Assembly (NCBI GenBank): GCA_045589215.1
Contig: JAZNOQ010000146.1
Location: 1 to 16,767, forward strand
Reading direction: 5' to 3'
Source: JAZNOQ01 sp045589215
Lineage (GTDB): Bacteria > Bacillota > Clostridia > Oscillospirales > CAG-272
DNA: 16,767 bases
The stretch's first letter is position 1; each line of letters begins with the position of its first letter. A program made the translations under genes and the position numbers. Positions 1 through 7,210 of the stretch are shown here, in pieces. The notes under the pieces are model-generated. The model was not told the DNA's origin. It ran no database searches and saw nothing but the letters and a program-made list of their open reading frames with translations.

Positions 1-675
1 CTGACCCGTCTTTACGATCCGACCGAGGGGCGCATCCTCCTCGACGGTAAGGATCTCAGGGAGTACGACCCGAGGGAGCTTTACAAGATCTTTGGCATCA
101 TCTTCCAGGACTTCGGAAAGTACGCCGAGACGGCAAAGGAAAATATCCGCTTCGGAGACGTTCATAAGGAGATCGACGAGGAGCGGATCCGTATGTCAGC
201 GAAGCAGTCGGCGGCGGATGAATACATAAAGGAGCTTTCAAACGGCTACGACACGCCCCTCATGCGGATCTTCGAGGAAAACGGCATCGAGCTGTCGGGC
301 GGTCAGTGGCAGAAGCTTGCCGTTGCGCGCGCATTCTATTCGGATTCGGATATCCTGATCCTCGATGAGCCGACCGCGGCACTTGACCCGATCGCGGAGC
401 AGGAGATCTTCCGTCAGTTTGACACCCTGCGTACGGGCAAGACCACGGTGTTCGTCTCGCACAGACTTTCCTCCGCGACCGTTGCGTCGAAGATTCTCGT
501 CCTCGAATACGGCAGGATCATTGAGGAGGGCAACCACGACGAGCTGATGGAACGGAAGGGACGTTACTACGAGCTATTCTCGACGCAGGCAGAGCGTTAT
601 ATCGCGAGAGGCGACGGCGCATCGCGCGAAAATGAAAAGAGGCCCCCGAGACGGAGACCTCAAAGCGAGGAATAA
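1..675 (+). CDS. ABC transporter (exporter-type) ATP-binding domain, 3' part only
   Basis: This is the C-terminal part of an ABC exporter whose transmembrane part and Walker A lie upstream of the window; frame 1 is open from base 1. Visible in order are the Q-loop region (IIFQDFGKYAETAKENI, about 97-150), the signature motif LSGGQWQK (292-315), Walker B ending in LDEPTAALDP (about 352-390) and the H-loop VSHRLSSA (about 454-477). The signature and Q-loop resemble fused membrane/ATPase exporters of peptides, lipids or drugs rather than importer ATPases. The protein ends in a charged, Arg-rich tail (RPPRRRPQSEE). The first ATG inside the window (193) is an internal methionine, not a real start, because the Q-loop lies before it. 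The substrate cannot be told. The TAA stop at 673-675 touches the stop of convergent sigG with no base between. Confidence 0.9.
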   Translation: MTRLYDPTEGRILLDGKDLREYDPRELYKIFGIIFQDFGKYAETAKENIRFGDVHKEIDEERIRMSAKQSAADEYIKELSNGYDTPLMRIFEENGIELSGGQWQKLAVARAFYSDSDILILDEPTAALDPIAEQEIFRQFDTLRTGKTTVFVSHRLSSATVASKILVLEYGRIIEEGNHDELMERKGRYYELFSTQAERYIARGDGASRENEKRPPRRRPQSEE

Positions 676-1446
676 CTATATCTGCTTTCGGATGCGCTCA
701 AGCGCACCCTTCTCAAGGCGCGAGACCTGTGCTTGCGAGATCCCGATCTCGGAGGCGATCTCCATCTGCGTTTTGTTTTGGTAAAAGCGCATCCGTATGA
801 TCTTCCGTTCGCGAGCCGAAAGCCTTCCGAGGGCATCGCGAAGCGCGATGCTCTCGAGCCACAGCTTGTCATTCTCCCCGGGATCGCTGATCTGATCCAT
901 CACGTAGATCGAGTCACCCGAGTCCGAATAAACGGGCTCATAAAGCGAGATTGGCTCGACGATCGCCTCAAGCGCGCGCACGACGTTTTCCTTTTTCTCT
1001 CCGATGCGCTCGGCGATCTCCTCGGGAGTCGGCTCGGAGTCTCTCTCGTGCATCAGAGCCTCGCGCGCCTGCAGAGCGTGATAGGCGAGATCGCGGATCG
1101 AACGGCTGATGCGGATCGCGTTGTTATCGCGCAGATAACGGCGGATCTCACCGATGATCATCGGAACTGCATAGGTCGAGAACTTCACGTCAAGCTCGGT
1201 ATTGAAATTGTCCACCGCCTTGACAAGCCCGATGCACCCAACCTGAAAGAGATCGTCGAGATTTTCCTTTCGCCCCGTGAAGCGTTGAATGATAGACAGA
1301 ACGAGACGGAGATTTCCCTGTATCAGCTCCTCGCGCGCGTCAAGATCGCCCGCCTTCGTGCGGAGAAGCAGATCGCGTTTCTCTTCGTCCGTGAGCACCC
1401 GAAGCTTCGAGGTGTCCACGCCGCAGATATCCACTTTGTTATACAT
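676..1446 (-). CDS. sigG: RNA polymerase sporulation sigma factor SigG (late forespore)
   Basis: This sigma-70 family protein of 256 aa directs transcription in the forespore after engulfment. The start (MYNKVDICGVDTSKL) matches the highly conserved beginning of SigG proteins, which fixes the start codon; AAAGGA lies about 8 nt upstream. Region 2 contains DLFQVGCIGL (residues 65-74) and FSTYAVPMIIGEIRRYLRD (about 89-107), the core-binding and -10-recognition segments. Region 4 ends in a helix-turn-helix, EIASEIGISQAQVSRLEKGA, that reads the -35 element. Length and all regions are normal. In many spore formers sigG sits next to spoIIGA-sigE; here it stands alone between an exporter gene and an unrelated transporter operon. 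A possible sigma-G-type promoter lies at 1534-1563, which would fit autoregulation as known in Bacillus. Identification is very secure; the promoter assignment is inference. Confidence 0.97.
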   Translation of the reverse strand: MYNKVDICGVDTSKLRVLTDEEKRDLLLRTKAGDLDAREELIQGNLRLVLSIIQRFTGRKENLDDLFQVGCIGLVKAVDNFNTELDVKFSTYAVPMIIGEIRRYLRDNNAIRISRSIRDLAYHALQAREALMHERDSEPTPEEIAERIGEKKENVVRALEAIVEPISLYEPVYSDSGDSIYVMDQISDPGENDKLWLESIALRDALGRLSARERKIIRMRFYQNKTQMEIASEIGISQAQVSRLEKGALERIRKQI

Positions 1447-1494
1447 AATCGCATTTCCTTTCGGTTGCTCGACTTCTGTCGGGTGTCCGAACGG

Positions 1495-1559
1495 AAAAAG
1501 AACCCTCCGAAGGAACCCGATACTATTTGCGTTTAGTATCCGATTTCTTTCGGAGGGTT
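1495..1559 (-). terminator. Long rho-independent terminator of the Crp/ABC operon
   Basis: A near-perfect inverted repeat of about 25 bp (1501-1525 and 1534-1559, loop TTTGCGTT) starts AACCCTCCGAA and closes with GATACTA/TAGTATC. Read on the minus strand it lies 30 nt after the ATPase stop and is followed by CTTTTTCC, a U-tract. No T-tract follows on the plus strand. The stem is unusually long for a terminator and overlaps the presumed sigG promoter. Confidence 0.8.
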
Positions 1560-1563
1560 ATTC
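1534..1563 (-). promoter_or_regulatory. Candidate sigma-G-type promoter for sigG
   Basis: On the minus strand GAATA (1559-1563) is followed after 18 nt by GATACTA (1534-1540). The known sigma-G consensus is GHATR, 17-18 nt, then CATNHTA, so there is one mismatch (G for C). It would give a leader of roughly 80 nt before the sigG start. The -10 lies inside the right arm of the terminator hairpin at 1501-1559. The call is by consensus only. Confidence 0.45.
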
Positions 1564-1588
1564 AGTATAGAGGGAAAAGTAAAAATTG

Positions 1589-2200
1589 TTAATCGAGCGA
1601 CACCGTTTCGGCGTTAAGTGCCTCTATGTCCGACACGTCGTGGGTGACGAGGAGAACGGGGCAGCGTTCCGCCTCCTTGCGGATCAAGCCGATGACACGC
1701 CCTTTGTTGCCCTCGTCAAGCCCGCGAAAGGGCTCGTCGAGAATGAGAAGCTCGTGCGGGGCAATGAATGCGCGCGCGAGTGACACCCGCTGCTGCATGC
1801 CGCCCGACAGCTCGCGAGGGAGCTTCCCGAAAGCATTCCCGAGCCCGAGGGACATGAGGATCTCACGCGCCTTGTCGCGCTTTTCTTTTTGGGAAAGCCC
1901 CGTCAGCACGAAGGAGACGTTTTCCTCGGCGGTGAGCCACGGAATGAGGCGCGGATCCTGAAAGGCGCAGGAGATCCTTTTGTACGGATTGTCGATCCTT
2001 CCCGCGTCGGGCTTTTCGATGCCGAGGAGGAGAGAACAGATCGTGGTCTTTCCGCTGCCCGACTGTCCCATCAAAGCGGTGACACCGAGCGGCTTTACCG
2101 TGAGGGAGAGCTCCTTCAGTACGGGTACGCCGTCGAAGGATTTTGAAACCTTTGTAAATACGATGCCCGTGCTTTGCTCTGCTTTTTCTGAAGATATCAT
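1589..2200 (-). CDS. ABC importer ATP-binding protein, nitrate/sulfonate/taurine (SsuB/TauB) type
   Basis: This is the cytoplasmic ATPase that powers the adjacent permease. The 203-aa product has every ATPase motif: Walker A GQSGSGKTT (45-53), Q-loop FQDPRLIPW (80-88, the RLIPW form typical of the SsuB/TauB/NrtD group), signature LSGGMQQRVSLARA (131-144), Walker B LLILDEPFRGLD (151-162) and H-loop LLVTHD (183-188). The chosen ATG overlaps the permease stop as ATGA and follows a strong AAAGGAGG; a longer open frame up to 2311 has no support. The protein is shorter than usual for the family (about 240-260 aa), stopping some 15 residues after the H-loop, so the C-terminal segment is missing. It is the last gene of the operon. 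The substrate is unknown. Confidence 0.93.
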   Translation of the reverse strand: MISSEKAEQSTGIVFTKVSKSFDGVPVLKELSLTVKPLGVTALMGQSGSGKTTICSLLLGIEKPDAGRIDNPYKRISCAFQDPRLIPWLTAEENVSFVLTGLSQKEKRDKAREILMSLGLGNAFGKLPRELSGGMQQRVSLARAFIAPHELLILDEPFRGLDEGNKGRVIGLIRKEAERCPVLLVTHDVSDIEALNAETVSLD

Positions 2201-2982
2201 ACCGTTTCCTCCTTTCGTGCGGTCATTGTGTCCTTTCGGAACACGCGGGAGAGAAGGGTGGTGAACAAAAATTCGATCAGAAGGGAGAGAAGCACGACGG
2301 TCAGCGTCCACGCGAAAATGTCGACGTAATCAAGCGAGTATTTCGCATCCGAGATCGCCCGACCGATCGCACGGACAGGGCGCACGATGATCTCCGCGGC
2401 GATCCCCGATTTCCACCCAAGCCCGATCGCCGTCTGAAGCGACGCGCGGAAGGCGGGAAGGACGGACGGAATATCGAGATGCACGATCCGTCGGATCAGC
2501 GGAATGCGGAAGCTCTTGCTCATTTCGAGAAGTCCTCGGTCGATGCCGAGAATGCCCGTTTCGACGTTCTTCCATACAACGGGAAGCGCGATCAGGACCG
2601 TGATGATCGTCGGCACATCGTCGACCCCGACCCAAAGCCAGAGAAGAATGATGAACGCCGCGACGGGGGTCGCGCGGACCGCCGTCATCACGGGACGAAG
2701 AAGGACTGAAAACAGGGGAAGCCGTGCCGTCAGTACGGCGAGCGGGATCGCGAGAAGGATCGACACGAGAAGCCCGAGAAGCACTCGCCCGATCGAGAGG
2801 GAGACAGTCAACCAAAATCCCTTTGTCAGAACCAGCGCACCGAAGCGCGCGAAAACGGCGGGCGGTGCGGGAAGGAGAAGGGGACTGTCGACCTTAAGGG
2901 CAGCGAGCCACCAAACTGCGATCCAAAAAACGACCGAGAGAGCTCCGAGGAGAACCCGAAGAATATATTTTTTTGCTTTCAT
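2197..2982 (-). CDS. ABC importer permease, SsuC/TauC type
   Basis: This 261-aa inner-membrane protein is the channel subunit of the transporter encoded here. It begins with a short basic N-terminus and a hydrophobic helix (ILRVLLGALSVVFWIAVWWL), followed by about five further membrane segments. The centre holds the BPD_transp_1 coupling region, including the EMSKSFRIPLIRRIVHLDIP stretch that contacts the ATPase (EAA-like loop). It starts after an AAAGGAGG site and overlaps the ATPase by 4 nt (ATGA), so the two are translationally coupled. About 93 nt separate it from the substrate-binding gene, and that gap carries a palindromic element at 3023-3057. The family handles nitrate, sulfonates, taurine or thiamine precursors; sequence alone does not say which. 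Confidence 0.92.
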   Translation of the reverse strand: MKAKKYILRVLLGALSVVFWIAVWWLAALKVDSPLLLPAPPAVFARFGALVLTKGFWLTVSLSIGRVLLGLLVSILLAIPLAVLTARLPLFSVLLRPVMTAVRATPVAAFIILLWLWVGVDDVPTIITVLIALPVVWKNVETGILGIDRGLLEMSKSFRIPLIRRIVHLDIPSVLPAFRASLQTAIGLGWKSGIAAEIIVRPVRAIGRAISDAKYSLDYVDIFAWTLTVVLLSLLIEFLFTTLLSRVFRKDTMTARKEETV

Positions 2983-3022
2983 TGTGGTCCTCCTTTATAA
3001 AAGCTTTTGGAAGATGGGTACG

Positions 3023-3057
3023 GGGGAAGAAACTCTTTTTTCAAAAGGGTTTTTCCC
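3023..3057. repeat. Imperfect palindrome in the SBP-permease gap, possible interspersed repeat
   Basis: GGGGAAGAAACTCTTTT (3023-3039) pairs imperfectly with AAAAGGGTTTTTCCC (3043-3057) around a 3-nt loop (TTC). It is embedded in a stretch beginning AAAAGCTTTTGGAAG. The composition resembles short intergenic palindromes common in gut Clostridia. As RNA it would separate the SBP message from the permease-ATPase message and could tune their ratio. Only one copy is visible in this window. Confidence 0.45.
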
Positions 3058-3075
3058 ACGCCAAAAATCCTCACA

Positions 3076-4125
3076 TCAATCAGCACCGTAATAGAAATTA
3101 TCAGCGGGGAGAGCACCGCCCACAGCGGCAGGATTTACCCCGTGGAGCGCTTCGAGGAAGACCTTGAGCGCGGTCTTCATATCGTTGCCCTTCACGAAGG
3201 TCACGTTGCAGTTCGGGATCGCCTTGGCGGCAACGCCTGCAGCACCTGCGAAGATGCCCTGCTCAACGATGACCGAAGCGGCATCGTTTACGTTTTCCGT
3301 CAGATATGCGATCGAGGATGCGTATTCCTCAAGGAACTTTGCGATCTCAGCGGGATGTGCTGCCGCGAATTCGGAGCGGACGACCACACAGCCCTGCACG
3401 AGAGAGCCGGGGGTGAACTTCTTGTCCCATTCCTCGGTCAGGTCAAGAGAGACCGTGAGGGAGGCATTCTTGTTCTTCGCGATCGTCACCATCGGCTCGG
3501 GCAGAACGGCGAGATCGACCTGACCCGCAACGACAGCATCGCGAAGTGCCGCAGGCTCTGCGTAGGTCGTGTCGACCGTAATGTCGGTGCCGACCCTTAG
3601 ACCGTTCTTTTCACAAAGTGCCGAGAAGATGATTGCGGGATTGTTCGCGGGGCAGTAGACCGTCTTGCCGCGGAGGGATGCGAAATCGGTGACCGTCTCT
3701 CCGTTTGAGAGAACGTAAAGCACACCGAGGGTGTTCAGTGCAAGCACCTGCACCTTGCCGTTCGTTCTGTTGTAAACGGTCGCGGCGGCGTTCGTCGGGA
3801 GGGCTGCGATGTCGGTCGAGCCGTTGATCAGAGCCGCAAGGACGTTTGCGGGGTCTGCCTGTACGTCAAAGGTGTAATTCAGGGCGGCGTTTCCGTCTGC
3901 CTTGTCCTTCATCAGCTTCGCCATACCGAAGCCCGTCGTGCCGTTCAGAACGGTGACCTTTACGGGCAGAGTGGCGTCGAAGGAGCCTTCCGTGCCGCCC
4001 GTGGTTTCGTCGCCCGATGTCTCACCGGGATTGCTTCCGCCGCCCGCGCACGCCGCAAGGCTGAACGTAAGAACAAGGAGAAGCGCGAACGCCAAAATTC
4101 TTGTGAAGAGGGAAATGTGTTTCAT
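3076..4125 (-). CDS. ABC importer substrate-binding lipoprotein, NMT1/SsuA-like
   Basis: This 349-aa lipoprotein captures the solute outside the membrane and delivers it to the permease. The start at MKHISLF follows AGAAAGGA and gives a typical lipoprotein signal: basic start, hydrophobic core, and lipobox LAAC with the lipidated cysteine at residue 26. A longer open frame to 4179 would place extra residues before the signal peptide and has no ribosome site. After a Gly/Ser/Thr-rich linker comes a two-lobed periplasmic-binding fold with NGTTGFGMAKLM, DIAALPTNAAATVY, NTLGVLYVL and VDLAVLPEPMV. This pattern is common in clostridial proteins annotated only as NMT1/NrtA-like binding proteins. Its ligand is not established. 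It lies second in the operon, after the Crp-type regulator. Confidence 0.92.
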   Translation of the reverse strand: MKHISLFTRILAFALLLVLTFSLAACAGGGSNPGETSGDETTGGTEGSFDATLPVKVTVLNGTTGFGMAKLMKDKADGNAALNYTFDVQADPANVLAALINGSTDIAALPTNAAATVYNRTNGKVQVLALNTLGVLYVLSNGETVTDFASLRGKTVYCPANNPAIIFSALCEKNGLRVGTDITVDTTYAEPAALRDAVVAGQVDLAVLPEPMVTIAKNKNASLTVSLDLTEEWDKKFTPGSLVQGCVVVRSEFAAAHPAEIAKFLEEYASSIAYLTENVNDAASVIVEQGIFAGAAGVAAKAIPNCNVTFVKGNDMKTALKVFLEALHGVNPAAVGGALPADNFYYGAD

Positions 4126-4164
4126 GATGAGTTCCTTTCTTTGTGAGTAAATAAAATGGATGAA

Positions 4165-4185
4165 AAAGCCTAACGGCAAGGCTTT
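4165..4185 (-). terminator. Small hairpin with U-run between regulator and SBP genes (attenuator candidate)
   Basis: AAAGCCT (4165-4171) pairs with AGGCTTT (4179-4185) around a 7-nt loop. On the minus strand it is followed directly by further Ts (AGGCTTTTTC). It sits just after the regulator stop and 40 nt before the SBP start. The 7-bp stem is weak, so it probably reduces rather than abolishes read-through, or protects the SBP message end. Confidence 0.5.
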
Positions 4186-4188
4186 GGC

Positions 4189-4875
4189 TTAGATACCGCG
4201 CTCGGTGCCGTAGGAGAGGAGTCCGTCTCGGTCGAGGATCTCGATCCGTCTGTCCGTGCGGCGAATGAGACCTGAGTCCGAGAGCTTGCCGAACGCGCGA
4301 TAGAGCGAGGCTCTGCCGATGTCGAGAAGCTCCGAAAGGTCGGTAAGCGGTACGTCGAGCATCGCGACACCGTCCGCGGATGCGGGCAGATCAACGAGAT
4401 AGAGCGCAAGCCGCCGCTCGGCACAGCCCGCCGTGTAACAGGCGATCCTGCGGTTGAGGAAGCGGATGCGTCCGCTGAGAAACGCGATGTAGTTCATACG
4501 GAAGACGGGATCGCTCGCGATCAGCTCCTCTACGACGTGCGCGGGGAAGATCACCGCCTCTGACGGAGTCTTTGCGCGGATCACCGAAACGGGATCCTCC
4601 TCTGAAAACAGCACCGAAACGCCGAAGGCAGTTCCGGGCGAGATCAAGCGGAGAATGACCGATCGCTCGGCGTCAAGCGAATACGCAAGCGCGGTCCCGC
4701 GCGTCAGAACGGCAAGCAGATGCGCGCCGCCCTCGGAAAGCGGGATCTCCTCGGCGGGGGAAAAGGCGCGCGTCCTTACGCCGTCCTTTTTGAGAAGTGC
4801 CGCAAGCGTATCACGCTCTACCGCACGAAAGAGCGGACAGCGCGACAGTACAAGAAGAAGATCGGTTTCTTCCAT
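4189..4875 (-). CDS. Crp/Fnr-family transcriptional regulator
   Basis: This 228-aa regulator has a Crp-like build: an N-terminal beta-roll sensor domain (about residues 10-125, with SPGTAFGVSVLF where cNMP binders carry PGE-x-FGE), a long dimerisation helix (about 125-150), and a C-terminal winged helix-turn-helix (VPLTDLSELLDIGRASLYRAFGKL, about 175-198). The usual Arg and Glu of a cAMP pocket are not apparent, so cAMP is unlikely; an iron-sulfur cluster as in Fnr is also not evident, as there is no N-terminal cysteine cluster. It starts after AAAGGAG. It is the first gene of a regulator-SBP-permease-ATPase unit, so it most likely controls that transporter and itself through the dyad at 4894-4927. 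The effector may be the transported solute or a related signal; this is inference. Confidence 0.9.
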   Translation of the reverse strand: MEETDLLLVLSRCPLFRAVERDTLAALLKKDGVRTRAFSPAEEIPLSEGGAHLLAVLTRGTALAYSLDAERSVILRLISPGTAFGVSVLFSEEDPVSVIRAKTPSEAVIFPAHVVEELIASDPVFRMNYIAFLSGRIRFLNRRIACYTAGCAERRLALYLVDLPASADGVAMLDVPLTDLSELLDIGRASLYRAFGKLSDSGLIRRTDRRIEILDRDGLLSYGTERGI

Positions 4876-4893
4876 TCTCTACTCCTTTCTTTG

Positions 4894-4927
4894 TGTCTCA
4901 AATGGTACAGTTGTATCGTTTGAGACA
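4894..4927. promoter_or_regulatory. Symmetric 34-bp operator candidate for the Crp-type regulator
   Basis: TGTCTCAAA (4894-4902) and TTTGAGACA (4919-4927) form a perfect 9-bp inverted repeat. At exactly the same centre lies an inner dyad, TACA-N2-TGTA. Fourteen of 17 positions per half are symmetric. It abuts the -10 element and spans the expected transcription start, where a bound dimer would repress. Confidence 0.7.
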
Positions 4928-4956
4928 ATTATAGCACAACAGCCCTCGAAAGTCAA
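4928..4956 (-). promoter_or_regulatory. Sigma-A promoter of the Crp/ABC operon
   Basis: On the minus strand TTGACT (4951-4956), 17 nt, TATAAT (4928-4933). This near-consensus promoter lies about 50 nt before the regulator start and is directly flanked by the operator dyad. Confidence 0.85.
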
Positions 4957-5034
4957 TAGCAAAGCCGCAAAAAAAATACGAGAATTGTGAGACGCGGTAA
5001 ATGTAAAAAAAATGTGAACCTTTCAAAAGACCAC

Positions 5035-5063
5035 TTGTGTTTTTCTTTAAAATATTTTATAAT
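5035..5063 (+). promoter_or_regulatory. Sigma-A promoter of galE-galM
   Basis: TTGTGT (5035-5040), 17 nt, TATAAT (5058-5063), about 40 nt before the galE start. The -10 is perfect and the -35 keeps TTG. Confidence 0.75.
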
Positions 5064-5103
5064 GAACCTTCAATCAAGCGAAAGAATGGAAAGGAATAAG
5101 AGT

Positions 5104-6117
5104 ATGGCAATTCTAATTACAGGCGGTGCGGGCTATATCGGCTCTCACACCGCAGTGGAGTTTTTGAACGCGGGGAAGGAGATCGTCATCGTTGACAATT
5201 TCGTGAACAGCAAGCCCTGTGTGCTTGACCGCATTAAGAGGATCACGGGAAAGGATTTTAAGTTCTATGAGTGTGATCTTCTCGACAAAGAGGGACTTGA
5301 ACGCGTGTTCGTCGAAAATCAGATCGACAGCTGTATTCACTTTGCGGGACTGAAGGCGGTCGGTGAATCGGTCGCACAGCCGATGCGCTACTATCATAAC
5401 AATATCACGGGCACGCTCGTTCTTTGCGAGCTGATGCAGAAATACAAGGCGCGTAACTTCATCTTCTCCTCGTCCGCGACGGTTTACGGCAAGCCCGAAA
5501 GCGTGCCGATAAGGGAGGATTTCCCGCTTTCGACGACCAACCCGTACGGTGAGACCAAGCTGATGATCGAGCGCATTCTAAAGGATATTTGGACCGCCGA
5601 TAACACGTGGAGCGTGACGGTCCTCCGCTACTTCAACCCCATCGGCGCACACGCGTCGGGGCTGATCGGAGAGGATCCGCAGGGCATCCCGAATAATCTC
5701 TTGCCGTACGTCTCAAAGGTTGCATGCGGTAAGCTCGATCAGCTTCACGTCTTCGGCAACGATTACGCGACGCACGACGGAACGGGCGTACGCGACTATA
5801 TCCACGTCGTCGACCTCGCCGTGGCGCATCTGAAGGCACTCGATCACGCGGAGAAGAGAACGGGGATCGATTACTTCAATATCGGTACGGGCACGGGCTA
5901 CTCGGTGCTTGACATCGTGAAGACCTACGAGAAGGTCAGCGGAAAGAAGGTCCCGTATGTGATCGATGCGCGCCGCCCGGGTGACATTGACGAATGCTAC
6001 GCCGATCCGAAAAAGGCATACGAGCAGCTCGGCTGGAGCGCACGGTACACCCTTGAGGATATGTGCAGGGACCTCGACCGTTTTCAGGCGAAGAACCCGA
6101 ACGGGTACGAGGAATAA
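5104..6117 (+). CDS. galE: UDP-glucose 4-epimerase
   Basis: This 337-aa cytoplasmic enzyme interconverts UDP-glucose and UDP-galactose (Leloir pathway and cell-envelope sugar supply). It is an extended short-chain dehydrogenase with the NAD-binding motif GGAGYIGSH (7-15), the NAD-contacting Asp in IVIVDN (D31), and the catalytic Ser in FSSSATVYG (S124) with Tyr and Lys in NPYGETK (Y148, K152). The length is normal for GalE. The chosen ATG begins MAILITGGAG directly with the first beta strand and follows GGAAAGGA; the open frame reaches back to 4987, but that stretch contains the promoter and is not coding. galM follows after 17 nt in what is clearly the same transcript. Confidence 0.96.
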   Translation: MAILITGGAGYIGSHTAVEFLNAGKEIVIVDNFVNSKPCVLDRIKRITGKDFKFYECDLLDKEGLERVFVENQIDSCIHFAGLKAVGESVAQPMRYYHNNITGTLVLCELMQKYKARNFIFSSSATVYGKPESVPIREDFPLSTTNPYGETKLMIERILKDIWTADNTWSVTVLRYFNPIGAHASGLIGEDPQGIPNNLLPYVSKVACGKLDQLHVFGNDYATHDGTGVRDYIHVVDLAVAHLKALDHAEKRTGIDYFNIGTGTGYSVLDIVKTYEKVSGKKVPYVIDARRPGDIDECYADPKKAYEQLGWSARYTLEDMCRDLDRFQAKNPNGYEE

Positions 6118-6134
6118 TTTCGGAGGAGACTGAA

Positions 6135-7196
6135 ATGGCGATCGCAAAGGATCTTTTTGGAACACTTGAATGTGGCACTCCCGTGTACCGCTACACGATG
6201 GAAAATCAAAACCGAACGCGCGTCGCGATCCTCAATTTCGGCGGCGCGATCCAGAGCCTCTGTGTGCCCGACAAGGACGGAAGACTCGCGGACGTTGTCT
6301 GCGGATATGACGACATCGGGAGCTATGAAAAGGGAGACGGCTATCAGGGCGCGCTCATCGGCCGCTTCGGAAACCGCATCGCAAAGGGAAAATTCACCCT
6401 TGACGGGAAGGAATATACCCTCTATACAAATAACAACGGAAACCACCTCCACGGCGGAAAGGTCGGCTTCAGCCACCGCATCTGGGACGTGACGGAACGG
6501 GACGGTGACGATCCCGCGCTCGTACTGCACCTCCTTTCCCCCGACGGAGAGGAGGGATACCCTGGGAACCTCGACGTGACCGTTACCTATACGCTCACGA
6601 GCGACAATCGTCTGTCGATCCATTACGAGGCGACCACCGACAAGACGACACCCATAAATCTCACGAACCACGCTTATTTTAATCTTGGAGGCTTTTCGTC
6701 GGGCTCGGTGCTCGATCACGAGCTTTCGATGGATGCATCGGGCTTCCTTGAGACCGACGACGAGCTGATCCCGACGGGTACGATCCTTCCCGTCAAGGAT
6801 ACGCCCTTCAACTTCCGCAGAACGAAAACGGTCGGCGCGGATTTCTTCGCCGATTACGAGCCCCTCCATATAGCGGGCGGATACGATCACTGTATGGTCT
6901 TTACGCCGAGTGATAAGAAGGAGATCGTCCTCCGCGCGACGCTCCGCGATCCGAGATCGGGCAGAACGATGCGTGTCTTGACCGATCAGCCCTGCGTACA
7001 GCTCTATACGGCAAACTTTATGAAGAATGCCGCGTACCCCTTCAAGGGAGGCTATCCGCAGCATCCGCAGAACGCGCTCTGCCTTGAGACCCAGCATATG
7101 CCCGACTCCCCGAACCACGATCACTTCACGGACGCTCTTCTCCGTCCGGGTGAGAAATACGACTTTACCACGGTCTACGCCTTCTCAGCGAATTGA
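6135..7196 (+). CDS. galM: Aldose 1-epimerase (galactose mutarotase)
   Basis: This 353-aa enzyme converts beta- to alpha-galactose (and other aldoses), giving the anomer that galactokinase uses. Family residues are all visible: NGNHLHGG (101-108), the catalytic His in NLTNHAYFNL (H179), the substrate Asp in GGYDHC (D251) and the catalytic base in ALCLETQHMPD (E318). No signal peptide is present, so it is cytoplasmic. The ATG at 6135 follows CGGAGGAG at the right spacing; an upstream in-frame start at 6063 would overlap galE and is not supported. galK and galT are not beside it, so the pair may also serve envelope sugar metabolism. Confidence 0.95.
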   Translation: MAIAKDLFGTLECGTPVYRYTMENQNRTRVAILNFGGAIQSLCVPDKDGRLADVVCGYDDIGSYEKGDGYQGALIGRFGNRIAKGKFTLDGKEYTLYTNNNGNHLHGGKVGFSHRIWDVTERDGDDPALVLHLLSPDGEEGYPGNLDVTVTYTLTSDNRLSIHYEATTDKTTPINLTNHAYFNLGGFSSGSVLDHELSMDASGFLETDDELIPTGTILPVKDTPFNFRRTKTVGADFFADYEPLHIAGGYDHCMVFTPSDKKEIVLRATLRDPRSGRTMRVLTDQPCVQLYTANFMKNAAYPFKGGYPQHPQNALCLETQHMPDSPNHDHFTDALLRPGEKYDFTTVYAFSAN

Positions 7197-7210
7197 CCGT
7201 GTACAAAAAG

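Noticed and set aside
733..1536. A 267-codon plus-strand open frame across sigG
   Set aside because: It is the antisense of an unmistakable SigG and runs into the terminator hairpin.
4189..4875. A cAMP-responsive Crp
   Set aside because: The fold is Crp-like, but the conserved Gly-Glu and Arg of the cyclic nucleotide pocket are not visible in the corresponding segment.
6084..7124. A 346-codon open frame antisense to galM
   Set aside because: galM is complete and recognisable on the plus strand; the antisense product has no familiar motif. It is a codon-bias artefact.
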